From: Clostridium sp. Marseille-Q2269
Lineage (GTDB): Bacteria; Bacillota; Clostridia; Clostridiales; Clostridiaceae
Direction: 5' to 3'
Length of the DNA: 64,000 nucleotides
Assembly: GCF_943736985.1 (NCBI RefSeq)
Contig: NZ_CALSFS010000001.1
Coordinates: 186,001 to 250,000 of the forward strand
The translations under genes and the position numbers were made by a program. Below are positions 1 through 9,092 of the stretch, one piece after another. Below the pieces are notes generated by a model, which made no database searches, was not told the origin of the DNA, and worked only from the letters and a program-made list of their open reading frames with translations. Positions within the stretch are counted from its first letter, which is position 1. Each line of letters starts with the position of its first letter.

Positions 1-1
1 C

Positions 2-616
2 TTTTCTATATTCTTTTGGACAGCTTATAATCAAGCATCCACATCTATAGCTCTATACACTAGAGATTTTATAGATATGAGTATAGGAAGCTTTACTATG
101 CCAGTACCTTGGTTAGATTCATTCAATGGGTTTATGTGTGTTATATTAGGACCTATAATGTCTGCTCTTTGGATTAAACTTGAAAATTCCAAGAGAGGTG
201 ACTTAAACATAACTCAAAAAATGGCTCTTGGTTTTGTACTATTGGCCGTTGGTTTCGCATTTATGATATTCGCAGTATTGCAAAGAGGTGGTTCTTCTGA
301 CACTGCAATAAAAGCTAGTGTAATTTGGGTATTATTATTTTATGTATTACAAACCACTGGAGAAATGTGTTTCTCACCAATTGGAAACTCAATGCTTAAT
401 AGACTTGCACCACCTAAATACGCTTCAGTATTAATGGGAGTTTGGTTTTTAAGTACTTTTGCAGCTAATAAATTAGCTGGATACGGTCAAGCATTCATAG
501 ACAAATTAGGACCACTACAAGTTTTTATAGCCATTCCCGTAGCTCTTATAGCAAATGCTGTAATAATATTTGCACTTAATAAAAAATTAACTAATATGGC
601 AGAACAATTTGATTAA
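2..616 (+). CDS. dtpT: POT/PTR-family di-/tripeptide transporter, C-terminal part
   Basis: Proton-coupled peptide symporter of the major facilitator superfamily, in the cytoplasmic membrane. The open frame runs in from the left edge, so the N-terminal half lies outside the window and the first internal ATG (77) is not the start. The visible part starts with FWTAYNQASTSIALYTRD, matching the FW-x-x-xQ segment of POT proteins. It then has several hydrophobic helices and the family's conserved GEMCFSPIGNSMLNRLAP segment near residue 100 after that ATG. It ends at a strong hairpin terminator. The product fits an organism that lives on peptides. The family assignment is sure; substrate range is inferred. 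Confidence 0.9.
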   Translation, partial: FSIFFWTAYNQASTSIALYTRDFIDMSIGSFTMPVPWLDSFNGFMCVILGPIMSALWIKLENSKRGDLNITQKMALGFVLLAVGFAFMIFAVLQRGGSSDTAIKASVIWVLLFYVLQTTGEMCFSPIGNSMLNRLAPPKYASVLMGVWFLSTFAANKLAGYGQAFIDKLGPLQVFIAIPVALIANAVIIFALNKKLTNMAEQFD

Positions 617-654
617 AACAAAAATCCCACAGTAAAATGTGGGATTTTTGTTTT
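615..654. terminator. bidirectional Rho-independent terminator
   Basis: A perfect 17-bp stem (arms 615-631 and 638-654) with a 6-base loop. It has A-tracts on the left and T-tracts on the right, so it can work in both directions between the convergent dtpT and PfkB-kinase genes. Confidence 0.9.
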
Positions 655-700
655 AATTATCTTTTAATTAATATTACAATTTAATATTAATATATTAAAC

Positions 701-1606
701 CTACAATATTTGTTTTAATATCTCTTCTATATGTTTTTTAGTAGCTAATTCTTCTGAAAATGCACTAGCACTACCAGAAGCTAATGCCATTTTAAATGCT
801 TCTTCTAATTTATTATTTTTTAAATATCCTGCTATAAAACCTGCTACCATGGAATCACCAGCACCTACAGAGTTTATTAAAACGCCTCTAGGCGCACTCT
901 TTTTTATTATTTCACCTTTAGATGGAATATATATAGCTCCGTGTTCTGCCATAGAAATTATAACATTTTCTGCACCCATCTTTTGTAGCTCTTTTCCGTA
1001 ATAGATTATATCCTCTTCATTTTTAATGTTATTATTAAATAAATCTAACAACTCATAATAATTTGGTTTAATCAAAAATGGTTTATATTTTAAAACCTTT
1101 AACAAAAGTGGGCCAGTTGCATCTACTACAAATTTTATATTTTTTTCTCTTAGCCTTTCCATTATATTTTCATATATGTTTTCTGAAATAGTATTAGGAA
1201 TACTCCCTGCAAGGACCAAAAAGTCTCCCTCTTTTAATGTATCTAACTTATTAAATAATTGATTTAATGACTCATTATCTATAATGGGCCCCATTCCATT
1301 TATTTCTGTTTCTTTCCTTGATTTAAGCTTTATATTGACTCTAGACATTCCAGATTTTAATTTGATAAAATCTGTTTTAATTCCCAAGGATCTAACCTTC
1401 TTTTCTATTTCATCTCCTGTAAATCCAGCTATGTATCCCAATGCTATATTTTCTAAACCTAAACTATTTAAAACTATTGAAACATTAATCCCTTTGCCTC
1501 CTGCATAAAATCTCTCATAGTTTGTTCTATTTAAAATACCTATTCTGAAATCCTCTACTTTAACTACATAATCCAAAGCTGGATTAAAAGTAATAGTATA
1601 AATCAT
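701..1606 (-). CDS. fruK: PfkB-family hexose-phosphate kinase, 1-phosphofructokinase type
   Basis: Cytoplasmic sugar-phosphate kinase, probably phosphorylating fructose 1-phosphate or tagatose 6-phosphate. The 301-residue length is normal for the family. It opens with MIYTITFNPALDY, typical of FruK/LacC. It has the GGKGINV substrate-binding motif near residue 36 and the signature NSVGAGDSM near 248, with the catalytic Asp in GAGD. An ATG 38 codons upstream extends the frame, but a GAGG ribosome site lies 11 bases before 1606, so I chose that start. No fruR or fruA neighbours are present. The gene stands alone, so the exact substrate (FruK or LacC) is uncertain. Confidence 0.85.
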   Translation of the reverse strand: MIYTITFNPALDYVVKVEDFRIGILNRTNYERFYAGGKGINVSIVLNSLGLENIALGYIAGFTGDEIEKKVRSLGIKTDFIKLKSGMSRVNIKLKSRKETEINGMGPIIDNESLNQLFNKLDTLKEGDFLVLAGSIPNTISENIYENIMERLREKNIKFVVDATGPLLLKVLKYKPFLIKPNYYELLDLFNNNIKNEEDIIYYGKELQKMGAENVIISMAEHGAIYIPSKGEIIKKSAPRGVLINSVGAGDSMVAGFIAGYLKNNKLEEAFKMALASGSASAFSEELATKKHIEEILKQIL

Positions 1607-1919
1607 TATAGTATCATCCTCACTATTTTTTATTAAACTTCTATATTTGCAATGTGGATCTTTTATTGTAATCATAGTATTGTTATTAATAATTACAATA
1701 GCTATGGAACCTATATTCAATCCTTAATTCAAATAATTAACATATACTTTTTTTCTTAGTTAATATTCTTATGGCTTTTCTATGAATATACTACATCTAT
1801 TTTAAATAAGAATCAATCATTCATATCCAAAATACTGTAGATTAGTTCTAATATACTAAAAATATAGATTTATAGCTAAAAAAAATGATTTTTATAAATT
1901 ATATTATTTTTTCTTTAAT

Positions 1920-2006
1920 TTAATATTTATATACTGGTGCAATTTTTACTACATCACCTGTCTTTGGAGAATGAATAATCTGTCCCCCACCTACATATAT
2001 TTCATT
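1920..2006 (-). pseudogene. remnant of an NlpC/P60 cell-wall peptidase
   Basis: In the minus strand a 27-codon stretch reads EIYVGGGQIIHSPKTGDVVK and then IAPVYKY before a TAA. This matches the C-terminal end of NlpC/P60 endopeptidase domains (HxGIYVGGGxxIHxPxTGDVV). A stop codon lies immediately upstream and no catalytic Cys region is left, so this is a decayed tail and not a gene. Confidence 0.6.
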
Positions 2007-2024
2007 TTAAAAAATACTAATAAA

Positions 2025-2033
2025 TGTTATAAT
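2025..2033 (+). promoter_or_regulatory. extended -10 promoter of the small-protein locus
   Basis: TGT-TATAAT (TG at 2025-2026, TATAAT at 2028-2033) forms an extended -10 box. It predicts a start of transcription near 2040, exactly where the left arm of the long-range inverted repeat begins. Confidence 0.5.
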
Positions 2034-2071
2034 TTAATTATGTTGGAAGTAACTGAGGGGAGGTTTTAACA

Positions 2072-2107
2072 ATGATAGTTTCTTTAAGAGTTCATAAATA
2101 CGCCTAA
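2072..2107 (+). CDS. 11-codon leader peptide
   Basis: A very short reading frame MIVSLRVHKYA is preceded by a strong GGGGAGG site at good spacing. It ends 22 bases before the start of the 78-residue protein, which has its own AAAGGAGG site. The arrangement suggests a translated leader or a coupling device. No homolog is recognised. It may be a chance frame, but the ribosome site is as good as that of any real gene nearby. Confidence 0.4.
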   Translation: MIVSLRVHKYA

Positions 2108-2129
2108 CTATTTAAAGGAGGTTAGTTTT

Positions 2130-2366
2130 ATGGAAAAGTCTAAAAAAAGAAACTACATTAAGGATATTAGCAAAATAGTAATAAATAAAGTTAGAACTAA
2201 TGTAAGGGGATATATTAGCTCTATTATCATTGGTCTGATAAATACTTGGATAAATAAATTAGCATCTTCAAAAAATACTATTTTTGATAGACATACTAAT
2301 GATATATGTTTTTTAATCTTATCAGCGATGATTCTCTTTACTTATTATCATTTGCACAAACATTAA
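2130..2366 (+). CDS. small basic membrane-associated protein, unknown
   Basis: I do not recognise this 78-residue protein. The first 27 residues are strongly basic (KSKKRNYIKD..., KVRTNVRG). Next come an amphipathic or hydrophobic stretch (YISSIIIGLINTWINKLA) and a C-terminal hydrophobic segment (ICFLILSAMILFTYYHLHKH) ending in basic residues. Start support is strong: AAAGGAGG seven bases upstream. It lies in a self-contained unit with its own extended -10 promoter, short leader, pairing transcript ends and terminator. That architecture resembles type I toxin mRNAs; this is inference, and no antitoxin RNA has been located. Confidence 0.55.
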   Translation: MEKSKKRNYIKDISKIVINKVRTNVRGYISSIIIGLINTWINKLASSKNTIFDRHTNDICFLILSAMILFTYYHLHKH

Positions 2367-2436
2367 GACAATTAAAATCTGTTACTTCCAGCATATAAAC
2401 CCCAATCATACTACTTTCTATATGTAGTTTTCAGAG

Positions 2437-2469
2437 TAAGGGCTTGATAAAAAATTTATCAAGCCCTTA
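2437..2469 (+). terminator. Rho-independent terminator
   Basis: A perfect 15-bp stem (2437-2451 / 2455-2469) with a 3-base loop ends the small-protein unit. The T-tract is modest. Confidence 0.75.
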
Positions 2470-2660
2470 TCAATTTTCATCAATGCCCAATGTTAATTAT
2501 ATTCTTATGGTATTATTTTAGTACCTATTATTTTCTATATATATTTTTCTCTATACTCACATTATATACATGTAAAAAGCACCTAAGGCTTATTTCTTAA
2601 GTGTTCTCTAAAATTTAATTATTTATTATTTTTCTCATATTCTCTTACTTTTAAAATTTA

Positions 2661-2689
2661 TAAAAAGCATCTGGAATTAACCAAATGCT
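2661..2689 (-). terminator. terminator of the methyltransferase gene
   Basis: Minus-strand stem 2689-2681 / 2674-2666 (9 bp, one G-U) is followed by TTTTTAT. A second weaker hairpin lies at about 2579-2608. Confidence 0.6.
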
Positions 2690-2781
2690 CTTCTAGTATA
2701 TAAACATTATTGTTATAGCCGTATTTCACAATCTTATATCTTAAATTAGTTTTTAAAAATAATTATTTTAACATAATAATA

Positions 2782-3417
2782 TTATTTCTCTGCAATTACG
2801 CATAGCCAATTATTTTCTTCCAATGTGTTTATATATATTTTTTTATATCCAGCTTTTTTTAATAGATCTTTTATATAATCAGAACTATATATTTTCATGC
2901 CTGGTACTTTTCTTAAATATTCTTCATTTTTTTCTTTGAACTTTTCATTAGTATAACTAGCATTAACTATAACAAACTTTCCTAAAGGACTTAATACTCT
3001 TCTTGTTTCTTTAAAACTATCTAATAAACTTGGCCAAAAATATGTAGTTTCTATTGCAGATATAATATTAAATTTATCATCTTCAAAAGGCATCTTATTC
3101 ACACTTCCATGAATTATTTCTACTTTTCCCATTTCTATTAAATCTTTATTGTATTTTTTAGAAAAGTTTACACAATCTAATGAATAATCCATACCAAAAA
3201 CTGTCCCTTTACAAGCTTTGTTTGAAAGCCTTTTTACAGTCCTTCCACCTCCACAGCCTATATCTAATATTATATCATCCTCTTTTATTTTAAATTGATT
3301 AACTCCCCAACTAGTTAATTCAAAATGTTCTTCATTCATGCTTTTTGCAATAAATTTTCCTATTAGTCCCGTAGGCCTTCTGTATTGGCCGTAAATTTTA
3401 TTAGTTATAATTTTCAT
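2782..3417 (-). CDS. class I SAM-dependent methyltransferase
   Basis: A 211-residue Rossmann-fold methyltransferase. Motif I is IILDIGCGGGRTVKRL (residues about 49-64), binding S-adenosylmethionine. An acidic residue ends the next strand (VFGMDYS), and the post-motif segment MPFEDDKFNIISAIET is typical of the UbiE/Methyltransf_11 group. The start has an AGGAAGGAG site upstream. It is cytosolic. The gene is single, flanked by terminators on both sides. The substrate cannot be told from sequence; small molecules or lipids are typical for this subgroup. Confidence 0.85.
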   Translation of the reverse strand: MKIITNKIYGQYRRPTGLIGKFIAKSMNEEHFELTSWGVNQFKIKEDDIILDIGCGGGRTVKRLSNKACKGTVFGMDYSLDCVNFSKKYNKDLIEMGKVEIIHGSVNKMPFEDDKFNIISAIETTYFWPSLLDSFKETRRVLSPLGKFVIVNASYTNEKFKEKNEEYLRKVPGMKIYSSDYIKDLLKKAGYKKIYINTLEENNWLCVIAEK

Positions 3418-3449
3418 ACTTACTCCTTCCTATAGACAGTCAAAATATT

Positions 3450-3478
3450 AACAGCCTCTATTTAGTTCAGAGGCTGTT
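3450..3478 (-). terminator. terminator of the DUF1002 gene
   Basis: A perfect 10-bp stem (3450-3459 / 3469-3478) with a 9-base loop lies downstream of the DUF1002 gene on the minus strand. It separates that gene from the methyltransferase. Confidence 0.8.
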
Positions 3479-3517
3479 TTATTTTAATTATATGTTTTTT
3501 ATAATTTAATATTTAGG

Positions 3518-4468
3518 TTATAATTTTAAATTATTATAATCTATATTTTTAATCTTTATTATATTATAAGATGTTGTTTTTGTATCTTTATCACTATCAA
3601 AAATGCCATCAAAGAAGTTTCTAACAGCCCTCCATATTTTAGCAAAAAATCCCTTTGCTTCTTCACTGGTAACAACATCTTTTAATTTATTACTAACCTG
3701 ATTCAGTTGATCTTTTATTTGTTTAAAATCTAAATCCAATCCATTTATCTTATCCATTAGAGCTGTTATCTTTTTCATATCTTCATCATTTATCTTATAG
3801 CCATAATTGTCAGTTGTATCTTTTACAATATTTTTAATTTCATTTTCTGTTTTAGGTTTTTCTTTAACAACCTGCTTTTTAACTTCATTTATTAAGTTGG
3901 CAGCTTGATCTTGTCCTATTTTCTCTCCAAGATTACCAGTAACAACCATTTCCTCGTTAGCAACCTTCTTTTTATTCTCATCTATTTTTTTACCACCTTC
4001 ACTACTTTCAAATCCTTTTAAAATTCCTGTAAGAGCTGCTGTTCCAGATACGTTAAAAGGTGATCCTACTTTAACATTAGCATTTTCTATTCCTGCAGTT
4101 ATTAACGCATTTCTAATCATATTCTCAGTAACCCAATATATATTATTAGTAGATATGTTTAACCCGCCTTTATCCGTAGGTTCTACATAAGCACAAGATA
4201 TAGATTTTGTCCCTATTTGTTTTCTTGTGGCCACTCCTGCTAAATATTTATCTTCTTCTTGCTTGTTAACTTCCATTACATTAGCTTCTTTTCTTGTTAC
4301 TCCAAAATATTTAAGCATTTGCTCTTTTTGTGCATCAGTTAAATCTGCTCCTAATGTAACTACTTTAAAAGCATCTGCATGAACTTTGTTAGCGAAAGAA
4401 GCAGATATTATTAAAGAAAATGTAAACACTAAAACCAATAATTTACTAATTGCTCTTTTGCATTTCAT
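3518..4468 (-). CDS. secreted DUF1002 protein (YpuA-like)
   Basis: A 316-residue exported protein. Residues 1-32 form a Sec signal peptide (basic KCKR, hydrophobic LLVLVFTFSLIISASFA, cleavage near HADA). The mature part starts with VTLGADLTDAQKEQMLKYFG, the hallmark of DUF1002, related to B. subtilis YpuA. It then has a GS/T-rich region (about 80-160) and a charged, probably helical C-terminal half with hydrophobic heptads (about 210-280). Its function is unknown in the family. It is monocistronic with its own terminator. The ribosome site GGAG precedes the ATG. Confidence 0.85.
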   Translation of the reverse strand: MKCKRAISKLLVLVFTFSLIISASFANKVHADAFKVVTLGADLTDAQKEQMLKYFGVTRKEANVMEVNKQEEDKYLAGVATRKQIGTKSISCAYVEPTDKGGLNISTNNIYWVTENMIRNALITAGIENANVKVGSPFNVSGTAALTGILKGFESSEGGKKIDENKKKVANEEMVVTGNLGEKIGQDQAANLINEVKKQVVKEKPKTENEIKNIVKDTTDNYGYKINDEDMKKITALMDKINGLDLDFKQIKDQLNQVSNKLKDVVTSEEAKGFFAKIWRAVRNFFDGIFDSDKDTKTTSYNIIKIKNIDYNNLKL

Positions 4469-4779
4469 ATTTTCAGTCTCCTTTATACTTTATATATAAT
4501 AATATATCCATACTTTGAATCCAATAAATGGTATGGACTTATATTATCATCATTTATTATACTACATATATAAGTATAATAAAGTATAAATATAGTTACA
4601 AATTACTTATAAATTTATTAATTTTTCTATAATAATTTATATTTAAACTACTTTTATATTATTTTTATTTTTAAATTAAGCTTAATTTAGCCTTTATTTG
4701 AAAAATCATATATAATATAATTATATTATACTAATGGCTCTTTAAGTTATAGACCTTACATACAAAGGAGATTTATTTT

Positions 4780-5367
4780 ATGAAAAAAATTTTTATAGAT
4801 ACAGAAACTACAGGATTAGAACCTGGTGAAATTATACAGCTTACTTATTGTGTTTGTGATATTAATTCAAATGGAGAAGAAAAAGTTAAATTTGCTAAAA
4901 ACTTCTTCTTTGATGTAGATTATATTGAAGAATCGGCTGAAGCTATTCATGGATTTAGTACAGAAAAATTAAAAATCTTATCTAATGGTAAAAAATTTAA
5001 AGATTTAGCCTCTGAAATTAGCTCAGATTTAAAAGATGGAATTTTTATAGCTCACAACGTAAATTTTGATAAAAAATTTGTAGCAGCTGAATTTAATAGA
5101 TTAAATAATACGGATTGGATTCCTAAAAAATTTTTTTGTACTATGGAACACTTTAAGCCTATAGTAAAAGCTACAACTAGAACAGGTAAATTAAAGAAAC
5201 CTAGATTAGAAGAAACTATTGATTTTCTAAATATAGATAAAAAAATAGTGTTAAAAGGAGCTAAACGACTTTTCAACTGTGATGATGTTGGATTTCATGA
5301 TGCTAGATATGATGTAGCAGCGCTGGTATCTTGTTACTATAAAGCAAAAAAATTAGGATATTCTTAA
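4780..5367 (+). CDS. DEDDh 3'-5' exonuclease domain protein
   Basis: A 195-residue stand-alone exonuclease related to the DnaQ/RNase T fold. The two-metal catalytic residues are all visible: Asp and Glu in IFIDTETTG (about residues 4-12), Asp in AHNVNFDKKF (near 92), and His/Asp in FHDARYDVAAL (near 174). It should therefore remove nucleotides from 3' ends of DNA or RNA. There is no polymerase or helicase fusion. AAAGGAG lies nine bases before the ATG. A hairpin terminator follows. It is probably a repair or RNA-processing nuclease; the substrate is not determined. Confidence 0.85.
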   Translation: MKKIFIDTETTGLEPGEIIQLTYCVCDINSNGEEKVKFAKNFFFDVDYIEESAEAIHGFSTEKLKILSNGKKFKDLASEISSDLKDGIFIAHNVNFDKKFVAAEFNRLNNTDWIPKKFFCTMEHFKPIVKATTRTGKLKKPRLEETIDFLNIDKKIVLKGAKRLFNCDDVGFHDARYDVAALVSCYYKAKKLGYS

Positions 5368-5394
5368 AATAATTGTATTATATTTTTATAAAAA

Positions 5395-5431
5395 ACAAAT
5401 GTATTCTTAAATTGTATAAGAGTACATTTGT
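5395..5431. terminator. Rho-independent terminator
   Basis: A 15-bp stem (5395-5409 / 5417-5431, one G-U) with A- and T-tracts on either side lies between the convergent exonuclease and SNF2 genes. Confidence 0.8.
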
Positions 5432-5507
5432 TTCTTATTTACTGTTATTTATTATATCATATAAAATCATATGAATATAATATGCTATATTAGTATACTT
5501 TTATATT

Positions 5508-8500
5508 TTAAAATTTAAAAAGTTCTTCTATTTCATCCTGTGTCATAGAAGATAAAAGCAATTCTTCTCCTATGTTTTTATCTATTACTCTATCTATTAT
5601 TTCCTTCTTTTTTTGTTGTACTTTATATATTTTTTCTTCTATAGTTCCTTTAGCAATAAGTCTTATAATCTCCACTGTTTTCTTTTGTCCTATTCTGTGA
5701 GCTCTATCTGAAGCTTGATCTTCCACTGCAGGATTCCACCAAGGATCGAAATGAATTACTATATCTGCAGAAGTCAAATTTAATCCTGTTCCTCCTGCTT
5801 TTAATGAAATAAGAAATATATCTCCTTCTCCCCTATTAAAATTTTTAACTAATTCTCCTCTTGTACTAGTTTTCGTATTACCATCCAAATATAGATATTT
5901 TATATTATTCACTTTTAATGCTTCTGCTATATTTTTTAATACAGAAGTAAATTGAGAAAACAATAATATTTTATGTCCTTCATTTATACTACTACCTACA
6001 ATATTTAAAAGCGTTTCTATCTTTCCATTAGACCCATGGTAATTTTCTATAAAAGTAGATGGATCACAGCATATCTGCCTAAGTCTGGTAATTATGGATA
6101 ATATCTTTAATTTATTTTTATTAAAACCATTGTCTTTAATTTGTTTATAAAATTCTTGTTTGGCACTTTCTACAAATGATGCATATACTTTTTTTTGATT
6201 ATCTGTCATATTAACAATTATATTATGTTCAATCTTAGGAGGTAATTCTTTTATTACATGCTTTTTTAATCTTCTAAGAATAAATGGTTTTATGTGATTA
6301 TTTAATTCTTTTAAAGCCTCTTCATTCTTATCTTTGACAATAGGAGATTCATATTTAGAATAGAACCTTTTATAGTTTAAAAGATATCCCGGCATTATAA
6401 AATCAAATATGGACCACAGCTCCGTTAAAGAGTTTTCTATGGGCGTGCCAGTTAATGCAAAATAATTTTTAGCTTTTATACTCTTTACACTCTGTGCTGT
6501 TAAAGATTGAGGATTTTTTATGTTTTGAGCCTCATCTAAAAAACAATATCTAAATTCAATTTTTTTATACTTATCAATATCTCTTCTTATAAGAGCATAG
6601 GAAGTTATAACAACATGATATTCATTTATATTATTTATATATTCTTCTCTAGAATCTTTATCCCCTGATATTATAATACAACTTAAATCTGGTTGAAATT
6701 TATTTATTTCATCTTCCCAATTATAAAGCAAAGATGTTGGACAAACTACTAAAGAAGGCATATGTTCATTCTTATTTTTATCCACTTCTGACTTAATAAA
6801 AGCTATAGTTTGAAGAGTCTTACCCAATCCCATTTCATCTGCTAATATGCCTCCAAAACCACAACTTGCTAATGTTTTATACCATTTAAACCCAAAGATT
6901 TGATAAGGTCTCATTATAGATTTTAGATTTTTAGGCAATTCATAATCTATATCCTTTATATCTGTCATAACATTTATTAAATCTTCAAAGTTCCTATTTT
7001 TATTCATAAAATTTATCTGTTTTTCCCTAATGGAATTATCAATATAAATTGCATTAAAATTAGGAAGACATATAAAATCTTTTTTTAAATCTGAAGATTT
7101 TATATCTAAATAATTTATCATATTTCCTATATCTACAAGATTATTATTATTTAAGGGTATAAAACCTCCATTTTTTAATCTGTAATATTTCTTTTTTTGT
7201 TTTAGTGCCTTAAATACGTGAGCAAGTTCCTTTTTATCCACTCCATCTATATTAAAATTAAATTCTAAAAGATTTTGGCTATTAAGCTTAACGTTAGCTC
7301 TATAACTAGAAGAATTATAGACTTTTATATTTTTAAAGTCTTCTGAATAATAAACTTCTGCATACTGTTGAATTTTATTTATACCATTTACTAAAAAATT
7401 AAGAATATTATCTTCATCTTGAAGTTCATAACAATCTGCTGATTTTTCAAAATAAAATTTTTCTAATAGATCAGTAACAAACCTTTCTCTTTTTATATTT
7501 CTCACTAAAATTTTATAATCTAGCCTATTATTATATTGAAATGGATTAATTTTAACATTTCCATATGTAAATATTATATTAGCTGTTATCTTATTATCTT
7601 TTTTATCAAAATACACTGTACTTATCAAATCTTCTTCATAAAATCTTTCTTTAAAAGATTTATCAATGTATAATTTTTTACTGATTTTTTTTAAAGATGG
7701 AATCACATAAGAAACTATATCTTGACTAAAGCTTTCCTGAAAACTTATCTCTCTTTTTTTCTCTCTAATAAAACCGCTAAAAAATCCTTCATATAAATTT
7801 ATTTGTTCTAAAGAAGGTCCATAAATTTTATTATTATAAAAAAAATGTTCCTTAGTAATAATACTAGGCAAACAATTCTCTTGCTTTAACACTAATCTAT
7901 CATCTTTTTTTTCTAACTTAAATTCTAAAGGTAAATTTTCTTTTACTAAAGATATATTCTTAAAAATTTTATTATTTAGACTTAATTCTATAGTATTCTC
8001 ATCTATTATATAAAAAATTTTTTTAAGTATATTCTCAGAAATATACACTTTTTTACCATTCAAAAATGAGCTTATATTAGAAAAATTTATATTGTTTGCA
8101 ATTTCATCATATTGATATATTTCTGATATCATATTAATTATTTTGTTATCTTTTTCCTTAAATTTATGTATCAATGGGTTAAATATAAAATTTTTTCCAA
8201 ATGGAATTTTCTCTTTTTTTATAATAGCCTTTAGAAAATTTTTAATGTTTTTTACTACATAAAGCTTATCTTCTCCTATTTTAAGCTCTAAGGATATATA
8301 CTTTTTATTTAATTTGTTATCTATACATATCTTGTATCCTACATCTAATTCTTTAAAATTTGTATCTAAAACTACTTCTTTAAAAAAACTTTCTTTTATA
8401 TTTTCTATAAATTCTCTTTTTTTTCTTTTTTCACTTTCTTTTAAAATCTTATCTTTTTCATTTATATATTTAATAATACTAGCTACAGAATGTTTGCATA

Positions 8501-8741
8501 TTATTCCCCAGTATTTACACTGACAATTACTCCTTATATATTTACTTCCTTTTAAAATATTTATAACTACATCATAAGAATCATCGCTCACTGATGATTT
8601 CACCTTAGATATAATATTTAAATTATTATCTTCTTCATAAGCTTCTATATATTCTACTTGATTATTAATATAACATTTAAATCCTCTTTCATATATCTTT
8701 TCTCCTGCAGCTATTTTTAGATCTTTATTTGTAATATTCAA
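5508..8741 (-). CDS. SWIM zinc-finger SNF2-family helicase
   Basis: A 1077-residue SNF2/Rad54-type ATPase that probably remodels protein-DNA or RNA-polymerase complexes (RapA-like roles are inferred). A SWIM zinc finger lies near residues 72-84 (CQCKYWGIICKH). A long linker follows, then helicase motif I DEMGLGKT (about 634), motif II DEAQ (about 734), and the C-terminal lobe with SLKAGGTGLNLT and DRAHRIGQ (about 1012). The start is TTG: GGAG sits nine bases upstream and no ATG is better placed. Similar SWIM-SNF2 proteins are common in clostridia. It is monocistronic. Confidence 0.92.
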   Translation of the reverse strand: MNITNKDLKIAAGEKIYERGFKCYINNQVEYIEAYEEDNNLNIISKVKSSVSDDSYDVVINILKGSKYIRSNCQCKYWGIICKHSVASIIKYINEKDKILKESEKRKKREFIENIKESFFKEVVLDTNFKELDVGYKICIDNKLNKKYISLELKIGEDKLYVVKNIKNFLKAIIKKEKIPFGKNFIFNPLIHKFKEKDNKIINMISEIYQYDEIANNINFSNISSFLNGKKVYISENILKKIFYIIDENTIELSLNNKIFKNISLVKENLPLEFKLEKKDDRLVLKQENCLPSIITKEHFFYNNKIYGPSLEQINLYEGFFSGFIREKKREISFQESFSQDIVSYVIPSLKKISKKLYIDKSFKERFYEEDLISTVYFDKKDNKITANIIFTYGNVKINPFQYNNRLDYKILVRNIKRERFVTDLLEKFYFEKSADCYELQDEDNILNFLVNGINKIQQYAEVYYSEDFKNIKVYNSSSYRANVKLNSQNLLEFNFNIDGVDKKELAHVFKALKQKKKYYRLKNGGFIPLNNNNLVDIGNMINYLDIKSSDLKKDFICLPNFNAIYIDNSIREKQINFMNKNRNFEDLINVMTDIKDIDYELPKNLKSIMRPYQIFGFKWYKTLASCGFGGILADEMGLGKTLQTIAFIKSEVDKNKNEHMPSLVVCPTSLLYNWEDEINKFQPDLSCIIISGDKDSREEYINNINEYHVVITSYALIRRDIDKYKKIEFRYCFLDEAQNIKNPQSLTAQSVKSIKAKNYFALTGTPIENSLTELWSIFDFIMPGYLLNYKRFYSKYESPIVKDKNEEALKELNNHIKPFILRRLKKHVIKELPPKIEHNIIVNMTDNQKKVYASFVESAKQEFYKQIKDNGFNKNKLKILSIITRLRQICCDPSTFIENYHGSNGKIETLLNIVGSSINEGHKILLFSQFTSVLKNIAEALKVNNIKYLYLDGNTKTSTRGELVKNFNRGEGDIFLISLKAGGTGLNLTSADIVIHFDPWWNPAVEDQASDRAHRIGQKKTVEIIRLIAKGTIEEKIYKVQQKKKEIIDRVIDKNIGEELLLSSMTQDEIEELFKF

Positions 8742-9092
8742 AAAAATCTTCTCCTTAAATACATTTAAAGTGTTTAAAATTTTTTATTTATTATAATATT
8801 ATAGCATCTATAAAGTATATATGAAATTAAGACTTTTATAAATTTCAATTTTAAAACTTACTTAAATTAAAAATAAATATATAAAGGTTGTAAATAATTT
8901 TAACTTTTTTAGAAATTATGTTTAATCTTCTACTTTATTAATATTTTTACAATAAATTTCTTAATTTTGTTTATATATTTTCTAGACACATAAAAAAAGA
9001 CATATTAAAATAATAATTGAAATAATAATACTAACATTGATAATAATTTATGATACATTCAATTTCACTCATTGTTTTAAAGGAGATTAGCT
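8742..9092. other. AT-rich intergenic region
   Basis: A divergent region between the SNF2 gene and the next plus-strand gene. I see only ribosome sites at both ends and no hairpin, remnant or RNA. Confidence 0.5.

Larger units (their letters stand above)
2039..2395 (+). repeat. inverted-repeat arms bracketing the small-protein transcript
   Basis: Arms at 2039-2053 and 2381-2395 are complementary over 15 bases (one G-U in RNA). The left arm lies at the predicted 5' end of the transcript. The right arm lies just after the stop codon of the 78-residue gene and before the terminator. This allows 5'-3' pairing of the mRNA and sequestration of the first ribosome site. Confidence 0.55.
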
